This document shows, piece after piece, positions 38,379 through 38,498 of a stretch of DNA of 38,498 nucleotides (the stretch's first letter is position 1; every line of letters begins with the position of its first letter). This stretch comes from Candidatus Allofournierella merdavium (GTDB taxonomy: Bacteria; Bacillota; Clostridia; Oscillospirales; Ruminococcaceae). The notes beneath the pieces were generated by a model. The model was not told the DNA's origin and made no database searches. It saw only the letters and a program-made list of their open reading frames with translations. Where the stretch lies: the NCBI GenBank assembly GCA_019118765.1, contig DWYI01000054.1, positions 1 to 38,498 of the forward strand, read 5' to 3'. A program made the translations under genes and the position numbers.

Positions 38379-38498
38379 CAATCGTCTGAGCGATGATTTT
38401 CCTTGATATTCCGGGCTTTTTTGAGCCTCGGCCCCTCGGTTGTCCTATTCCTTAACCAAAAAACAGGCCACTTTTACGAGGGGACAGCTTGATGAAAT
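38379..38498. mobile_element. Probable terminal segment of an integrative element in rpsI
   Basis: DNA abutting the S9 fragment is unrelated to rpsI and more AT-rich than the neighbouring chromosome. On the minus strand all three frames are open at the edge and close within about 54 bases, consistent with the 3' end of an element gene just inside the boundary. None of the short ends can be assigned with confidence. Integrases that use the 3' end of rpsI are known for Firmicute ICEs, which supports the reading; no integrase is visible here. Confidence 0.5.

Overview
The window looks like a whole contig from a GC-rich Firmicute of gut type, probably Oscillospiraceae/Ruminococcaceae (Gemmiger, Subdoligranulum or Faecalibacterium relatives). 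This is inferred from Gram-positive lipoprotein signals, strong AGGAGG ribosome sites, sigma-A promoters, short-form HisG with HisZ, PPi-type phosphofructokinase, a 3D/G5 cell-wall protein and a GH112 phosphorylase. Apart from pfp and araC, every gene reads leftward on the minus strand. The long plus-strand open frames are GC-driven shadows.

Layout. 1-31: the first codons of an IS256-type transposase, cut by the window edge. 305-2736: a DUF4349 lipoprotein and pfp, transcribed divergently from overlapping promoters. 2795-9696: sbcC, sbcD and a large two-module GT-C glycosyltransferase upstream of them. 9791-13682: three separately promoted genes, cysS, a CorA-type metal transporter and a YabE-like cell-wall protein. 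The corA leader carries a 25-codon ORF and a possible trap for the corA ribosome site. 14158-22433: a complete ten-gene histidine operon, hisZ-G-D-C-B-H-A-F-IE-K, behind one strong promoter overlapped by a 12-bp-arm inverted repeat. 22679-26884: a solitary 1401-aa multidomain protein with TPR-like repeats, a suppressor-of-fused (SUFU) domain and a DUF4253-like end.

27058-35852 is the most notable accessory region. A divergent AraC regulator faces an operon of a sugar-binding lipoprotein, two ABC permeases, a small two-helix membrane protein, a GH112 galacto-N-biose/lacto-N-biose phosphorylase and a Cys-type sulfatase with no signal peptide. Read together, it looks like import of Gal-beta-1,3-HexNAc disaccharides from mucin or milk glycans, possibly sulfated, with desulfation and phosphorolysis in the cytoplasm. 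The ATPase, kinases, Leloir enzymes and sulfatase maturase are not in the window. 35972-37903: a membrane GGDEF protein with an extracytoplasmic sensor and a GAF-like domain.

The right end holds a terminator and only the last 16 sense codons of rpsI (ribosomal protein S9), joined to unrelated AT-richer DNA. This is what remains at one edge when an integrative element inserts into the 3' end of rpsI. Both ends therefore lie in or against mobile DNA, which probably explains why the contig stops there. No tRNA, rRNA, CRISPR array or known riboswitch was recognised.
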